DNA from: Amoebophrya sp. A120
Taxonomy: Eukaryota > Sar > Dinophyceae > Syndiniales > Amoebophryaceae
DNA: 64,000 nt
Direction of reading: 5' to 3'
NCBI GenBank assembly: GCA_905178155.1
Contig: CAJINV010000008.1
Location: 2,733,303-2,797,302 of the forward strand
The position numbers were made by a program, and so were the translations under genes. Under the pieces are notes generated by a model, which saw only the letters and a list, made by a program, of their open reading frames with translations, searched no databases and was not told where the DNA came from. Shown here piece after piece: positions 59,016 through 64,000 of the stretch (position 1 is its first letter; the number at the start of each line of letters is the position of its first letter).

Positions 59016-60776
59016 TCACTTATGCCGCCCCTTCCCTCCTCTTCGGCCGCCCCGGCCCCGCGGAGTGCTCGGCATCGAAGCCGGAGGTGATGGCTGGTGC
59101 TGTTCCGGGGCGAACTGCAGCATCGCACTGGCCCGGTTCAGCTGCATCGGGTCTACTCCCACGGAATGGGCCGAGGCTACTGACACTCGGGGACTCCCGG
59201 CGTGCGGCGAACCTCCCGCCATGGAAACCCGTCCGGAGATCCGGGGATAATGACTGGAAGCAGCGACGTCGCTCACTCCGCTCACTCGAGGTTGCAGCCC
59301 GGAATTGTACGGCATCGAACCACCCCCGTAGTGCGTCGAGCCTGCACTAAGGTTGGTAAAGTCGTCCTGCTGGTGTCGGCAGACCAAGAGAACAGGGATC
59401 GCGATGATGATTACTACCAACAGTACGCCTAACACCGTGAACATCACCCAGTACTCGGCCAAAATTTCCGAAAAGGTCTTCTGCTGCTTCTGGGGTGCGA
59501 TTTCGGTGGGGTCCGGCACGCTCGTCCGCTGGCAAGTCAGCAGATCCCGCGTGTCGCGCAGCGGCGTGGGCCACTTGTCAACCTCGCTGAAAAACATCCA
59601 ACAGGTCACTTTCACCATTTGACGTGCCCGTTGCTGAAGGAGAGTCTGCTCAGGAACAACAGGCGGAACAAGTGTAGGATCTTCCTCTACTTCTCCCACG
59701 ACAGCCGATGCCGAAGTAGATCCTACACGAAATAAAGGGTCGACGTCCTGCTCACCTGCTAGTTGTACTCCTTCTTGGTGGTGCGACCTGCTATTTAGTA
59801 CTTGAGTGGTGGTGCTCGTGGTCTCCTTGCTGAGAGAAGTTTCTTTGCCTTTTTGCTTGTTTTCTTCGACCAGGATTTTTGCTCCTCCAGAAGTGGTTCT
59901 TTCACTTGCTCCTCCAGAAGTTGTAGCTGCACTGGTGCTCCTTCGCTCCGATTGCGTCCTCTGCAGCAGCTTCTCGGAAACAAGATCAATTTGGGAAAAA
60001 CTACTGGTGCTTGCGGCAGAAGTGTTGTTTTTACCCTGCGCCGTGCTGGTTTCTGCACCACCGGAAGTCGTCGTGTTACTCCTTCTATCCTCGACTGGGG
60101 CTTGTGACGCGAGCTCTTCGGCGGTGAAACTGCCGAACTCCAGCGAAAAGCCGCCACAGGGCAGGTCAGTCCGGGTCCGGGCGAACCAGAGACACATGTT
60201 CCCGCACGTGTGGGAAAGTCGAAACCCGTCAACCGCGTCGTACTCCAGGGACAGCGTTTTCGCATACACTTGCGCCGTCCCTCCATCCTGCACTTGCAAC
60301 TCGTACTCTTGAATGCCGTGGTGCGGATCCGTCCCGGGGCTGCCCAGCATGTCCGCCCGCAACACCGTGTTGCCCGCGAGGACGGTGCCCGTCTGCGTGA
60401 ATAACGAGGTCTCTAGCTTCGCGGTATCGCGGCATAAGTCTTGCTCTCTGGCCAGTGCATCTAACATATTGGATGGAAGCAGCGGATTCTCGTCTGACTG
60501 TATTTTTTGCCCTTTCTTTTTATTCTCATGTTCGGCCGCGACGGCTTCTGTTTCGTGATTCTCGGTTCCCTCTCCCAAATCCTGCTGTGCCTGCGCCGCC
60601 TCGTCCACTCGTTCCGTCGCAGTCGCATATGCTCCGGCTATCGTGCCTATCTGATACAACGCGACATAATTTTGTTGAAACTGCGCCCCGTCCAAGAAAA
60701 CGGTCGCGATCCCAAACTTTCGGCAAAAGCGGAAGAGCGTGGCTGGTAGGACGTGATTGCGGTGGGTTCTTATCAT
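59016..60776 (-). CDS. PAN/Apple-like type I membrane protein C
   Basis: A single long frame; the first in-frame ATG is at 60776 and gives about 586 codons. It has the same layout as proteins A and B: N-terminal region, juxtamembrane Cys domain, one transmembrane helix (WVMFTVLGVLLVVIIIAIPV), then a Cys plus basic residues and a Ser/Gly/Arg-rich tail. The Cys pattern is TCGNMC, PCGGFS, then an insertion of roughly 175 Ser/Thr-rich residues, then VTCWMFF and LLTC. The insertion splits the PAN/Apple-like core between its third and fourth cysteines. No clear signal peptide at the chosen ATG, so an upstream exon is likely. Confidence 0.66.
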   Translation of the reverse strand: MIRTHRNHVLPATLFRFCRKFGIATVFLDGAQFQQNYVALYQIGTIAGAYATATERVDEAAQAQQDLGEGTENHETEAVAAEHENKKKGQKIQSDENPLLPSNMLDALAREQDLCRDTAKLETSLFTQTGTVLAGNTVLRADMLGSPGTDPHHGIQEYELQVQDGGTAQVYAKTLSLEYDAVDGFRLSHTCGNMCLWFARTRTDLPCGGFSLEFGSFTAEELASQAPVEDRRSNTTTSGGAETSTAQGKNNTSAASTSSFSQIDLVSEKLLQRTQSERRSTSAATTSGGASERTTSGGAKILVEENKQKGKETSLSKETTSTTTQVLNSRSHHQEGVQLAGEQDVDPLFRVGSTSASAVVGEVEEDPTLVPPVVPEQTLLQQRARQMVKVTCWMFFSEVDKWPTPLRDTRDLLTCQRTSVPDPTEIAPQKQQKTFSEILAEYWVMFTVLGVLLVVIIIAIPVLLVCRHQQDDFTNLSAGSTHYGGGSMPYNSGLQPRVSGVSDVAASSHYPRISGRVSMAGGSPHAGSPRVSVASAHSVGVDPMQLNRASAMLQFAPEQHQPSPPASMPSTPRGRGGRRGGKGRHK

Positions 60777-61699
60777 CTTCAAAGAAATTGTGTGCAACGA
60801 CGTCGAGTACTACGAAAAACGAGGTGAAGAAAACTGCAAGAGGACCAAAAGGGTGCGCCTGTTTTTTTACCTCATCTTATTTCAGTTGGTCGCTGCAGCC
60901 GCAATAGCTTGGGGGGGCTTCTACGGTAAAGAATTTCTACTTGGGTGCTTACATCTGGGGGTACTTAACAATCAAAAACAAATTTCCTGGGGATGAATCC
61001 TGCGCGACAAGATTGATAACTTTTTAGTCACTTGATTCACCGAGCAAACAAAAGAGGTCAAGCACGAATTTTCCGAGCGCCAACGCAAGTCGAAGCGCAC
61101 GACCACGTTGCAATACAACTTGCAACAACTGCACGATGTTTGAAAGCACGAATGGAACGAACTACCATGGTACCTTGCTACAGCACGGTCGACCGATCCT
61201 CAGGGTACGAAAAATAATCAAAATCGACCGAAGGAGTCACGCCCGGAGGACGAAGCGCAGGCCATGAAAATGAAGGGTCTACAGAATGGCTTCCAACATA
61301 CGAAGCGAAAAGCCACAAAAACAGAAACCGAAGACGGCACGAAAAACGAAAGAAAAATCATGCATCCGTGCTTGTTCTTTTGCAGTACAAATTCTAAATT
61401 CATTTTTCGGCGATCCTAGCACGAAAGCGCACATGCGATGAGATGAATCATCTTCCTCTGTACGAAACAATCGCCTTGTACGTTTTCTTGCGCATGTAGT
61501 GCGTCAAGTACACATACGTGTTGCCATTGTAATTTCTATGACCACGTCTGCAGAGATTGCGTAGCGGTAGTGCAGCAGACACGCCAGGTTAACAAGGACT
61601 ACGTGGCAAAAATTCACTCAGTGAACCATCAATCATCATCATTCAAGTACTAGCGCGGCCCTAAATTTCACTTATTATAAGGGGGGCACTTACTTTCTA
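60777..61699. other. Spacer
   Basis: No supported gene; may contain a signal-peptide exon of the membrane-protein gene to its left. Confidence 0.4.
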
Positions 61700-63055
61700 C
61701 TACAGCAGACGATTTTCTTTTGTCGCGCTGCTTATCCCTCCCATTGTCGCCTCGGTACCCGCAGGAGCCACTCTTGATGCTGTAACTCCGTTCAAGACAG
61801 AGGAGCTGCTAGTTACTGCCCCCTCTGCAGCGGCTTTCTTCGCCAGAGCGAGCGTGGCGCGCAACTTTTCCTGTTGTACCAATGTCTTCACACCGTCCTT
61901 GAGAACTGTACGCAAGTCCCGCGCGTCCGTGGTGTCGCGCACTTGCAAGAGCGAACCGTTTTCGAAACTCTGCTCGTCAGAAATATCATGGTGTGGCCCA
62001 CCGCCCTGATTGGTTTTCTCGTCCCCCAAGAGGTTTATTCCCCCGCCCGCGGCGGCTGTGCCACTAGCTGCCCACAGTCGGTCATCCGCCTGCAGCTTTG
62101 GCTGCATCAGGCTGCGGGCGGCGTCCTCTATGGTCAGCTGGGGCCGCTCCTGGACCGCGTGCTGCTGCTGCTGCTTCCAGTTCTCGACCCGACGCGCGAG
62201 TGACACCAAACTCTCGTGCGGCTCGCTTGCGCCCGTTGCTCCAGTGTTGTCCTTTTTCCGCTGCCCGAAGACCGCGATCGGCGTGGCCGATTCCGCCTTC
62301 TTCTGCTGCGCGCGCTCCTTCTGCTTTTCCTTCTTCCGTTTTTTCGCTTCCTCTTCCGTGATCAGGCTGTCGGGATCGCCGCCGTCGGCGCGTACCCGCT
62401 TCACGGGCTGTTTTCGCAGCTCGTTCACTTCGGTCTGCCACTTTTGCGCCTGCTCCTCCCGCATCCGCGCGGCCCAGGAGGTGGACGAGGAGCTGGACGA
62501 GGAGGCCTGCTTCGCATCGACCGACGGCGCCTCTTTAATATTATTTTCAGCTGCACTTCCTCCCTGCGGAAGAGAGGACTTATTCTCAGTTACACTCTGT
62601 TTGCCGACCGTAGCGCGAGTCGCATTTTTCTGCTCGCTTGACGCCGCGCTAAAGACAGGCAGTTGTCCATGTTGTTCCATAATCTCAGCGCCCGGAGCTG
62701 CTGTACCCGTGTGGCTAAGATTGTCGCCTGCAGCCCCGGCTTGATAAGATTGTGCTCTCATCTCGTCTGACCGAAGAGGGAGTGGCGTGGTGTTTGCACT
62801 CGTCGTATCCTTACCATGTTTTCCCGCCGAAGCGGGTCCACCGACTGCGCTTGCGCTAGTAGTCGTGGTTGTACTACGACCCCCTCCTGGCTGCACGGCC
62901 TGTTTCCACTTTTCTTTTTCCTTATCAGACATCTTTTGCCACTCGGAGGAAATCATTTTCTCGGCTTCGGCCTCCGTTCGCTGCTGCTCGTGGATCAGCT
63001 CGTGCTTTCGCGCGGCCCGAAAATTCAGCCGCGCTTTGAAGAGATTTACGCCCAT
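61700..63055 (-). CDS. Basic coiled-coil protein with HMG-box-like N-terminus
   Basis: Single exon of about 451 codons with ATG at 63055 (MGVNLFKARLNFRAARKHEL). The first 60 residues, ending SSEWQKMSDKEKEKWKQAV, resemble the second half of an HMG box. A disordered Ser/Ala/Gly stretch follows, then a charged coiled coil (EEEAKKRKKEKQKERAQQKK) and helical segments. Probably nuclear. The HMG assignment rests on the WxxMSDxEKExW pattern only and is weak. Confidence 0.5.
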   Translation of the reverse strand: MGVNLFKARLNFRAARKHELIHEQQRTEAEAEKMISSEWQKMSDKEKEKWKQAVQPGGGRSTTTTTSASAVGGPASAGKHGKDTTSANTTPLPLRSDEMRAQSYQAGAAGDNLSHTGTAAPGAEIMEQHGQLPVFSAASSEQKNATRATVGKQSVTENKSSLPQGGSAAENNIKEAPSVDAKQASSSSSSSTSWAARMREEQAQKWQTEVNELRKQPVKRVRADGGDPDSLITEEEAKKRKKEKQKERAQQKKAESATPIAVFGQRKKDNTGATGASEPHESLVSLARRVENWKQQQQHAVQERPQLTIEDAARSLMQPKLQADDRLWAASGTAAAGGGINLLGDEKTNQGGGPHHDISDEQSFENGSLLQVRDTTDARDLRTVLKDGVKTLVQQEKLRATLALAKKAAAEGAVTSSSSVLNGVTASRVAPAGTEATMGGISSATKENRLL

Positions 63056-63653
63056 TTTGACGGGGAAAATAAAAAGGTCGACTTTTACCACGCACTGGTG
63101 TAAGAGTAAGAAAGAAGTGACAAAATAAACTTAAACCACCTACTTACTACTTATCTTAGTATATGATATTGATGACGTCGCAGCACATGTTGTGTTGGAG
63201 TGCCATTGCCTACTACTTTTGCAAGAAACGAGTTAGGAGGGCGCGCCCCGACGCTATCAGAAGAGCGAGGAGCATTTCGAAAAACCGAAATCAACAGTCG
63301 GGTATCGTTTCTACTTACTCAATCGAGTGGAGGTTTGTCCTTCATCAAACTACTTCTTATTCCAAAAAGAGCGGACGTACTCTTTTTGACACGTGGCCAG
63401 CCTAGCCTTCTTTGACCGTGAACCAAAAGAAAAGTGTTAGATGCTGGTGCATCTTTTGTACTCACAACCAAGAGAACAGTATCGACTCTCAGTGAATACC
63501 TTCACCTCGTGCGCAGGTAGCAAACAAATACAGCGAAGTGCTGAATCGTTTTTTTGGAGGTTCTTGCCTAGAAGTCGTTGCTATAGCAACCACAATGACA
63601 ACGATGTCGCTGTATCCGGCTGTAATATCTTCGCCTGCGCTATGCAAATCTTT
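63056..63653. other. Spacer
   Basis: No supported gene. Confidence 0.45.
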
Positions 63654-64000
63654 TTAGACTTGCTGTGTCAATTCCATCGGCTGCGGTGGATGACTTCGTG
63701 TAACGTCATTTCCTGATGTTTCCAGCGCGGCATTATTTGCATCACGCATCATCCACCCCCCTGCGTGCCTTTCCACGCCGCTCCGGGCGGCTTCATGCAT
63801 TCCCACAGAAGTAGCGGGAACATGATCATCTTCCACGGGCTCGTTATCACGACACTCTTCTCCTAGATCGGGAAAGACATCGTCTGCGGGCGGGCAAATC
63901 AGTTGCACGTTCACCAGCGCGTTCACCTTCAAGAACGACGGACCGCGCGGCGCGAATAGCGTGTTCGTGTTCGCAGATGAACTTTGCAGGTTTTGTAGGT
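63654..64000 (-). CDS. 3' end of an unknown gene, cut by the window edge
   Basis: An open frame runs from the right edge to a stop at 63654. Visible sequence includes LFAPRGPSFLKVNALVNVQL and an acidic stretch with two cysteines, ending QPMELTQQV. No family recognised. It continues the minus-strand gene order. Confidence 0.5.
   Translation of the reverse strand, partial: LQNLQSSSANTNTLFAPRGPSFLKVNALVNVQLICPPADDVFPDLGEECRDNEPVEDDHVPATSVGMHEAARSGVERHAGGWMMRDANNAALETSGNDVTRSHPPQPMELTQQV

Overview
The window looks like nuclear DNA of a dinoflagellate-type alveolate, most likely a parasitic syndinian close to Amoebophrya. Every gene I can support lies on the minus strand, as one unidirectional cluster of about 18 genes. 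They include axonemal assembly factor DNAAF1, a canonical calmodulin and a divergent histone H2A, so this is a flagellated eukaryote that keeps at least one core histone. Eight introns are repeat elements with terminal inverted repeats and 5-bp flanking duplications, matching the introner elements described for Amoebophrya. The taxon is an inference; no rRNA or organellar marker is present.

Layout from left to right (transcription runs right to left): protein kinase with a proline-rich tail (1.3-4.1 kb); 20-residue-repeat protein (4.7-6.6); gap; DNAAF1/ODA7 (8.6-12.5); calmodulin (13.8-14.7); NEK-type kinase apparently fused to EF-hands (17.3-21.2, probably reaching 15.9); TAF1B/Rrn7-like Pol I factor (22.1-27.6); HAD phosphatase (28.4-29.3); H2A-like histone (30.5-32.1); RBR-like tail-anchored E3 (33.2-34.2); ankyrin-RING E3 (35.1-36.4); unknown one-pass membrane protein (36.8-37.7); SCYL2-like pseudokinase (38.3-42.5); two PAN/Apple-like surface proteins (43.7-46.6 and 48.2-52.0); YdcZ/DUF606-type transporter with a very long loop (54.1-57.6); a third PAN/Apple-like surface protein (59.0-60.8); HMG-box-like protein (61.7-63.1); and a partial gene at the right edge.

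Two intron classes coexist. Calmodulin, most of DNAAF1 and SCYL2, and the EF-hand part of the NEK gene have GT-AG introns, and the junctions I phased by hand keep frame. The NEK kinase domain, TAF1B, H2A, SCYL2, one PAN gene and the transporter also carry introner elements. On the coding strand these always start TATC, end in ATA (usually GATA), have 5-bp direct repeats, and lack an AG acceptor. Removing the element plus one repeat copy restores the conserved protein in the cases where homology can be judged.

The strongest leads are the introner set, present in at least five sequence families and both orientations; the three linked PAN/Apple-like surface proteins, which could be host-contact proteins in a parasite; and the unusual H2A. 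No tRNA, rRNA, CRISPR or autonomous transposase was seen.
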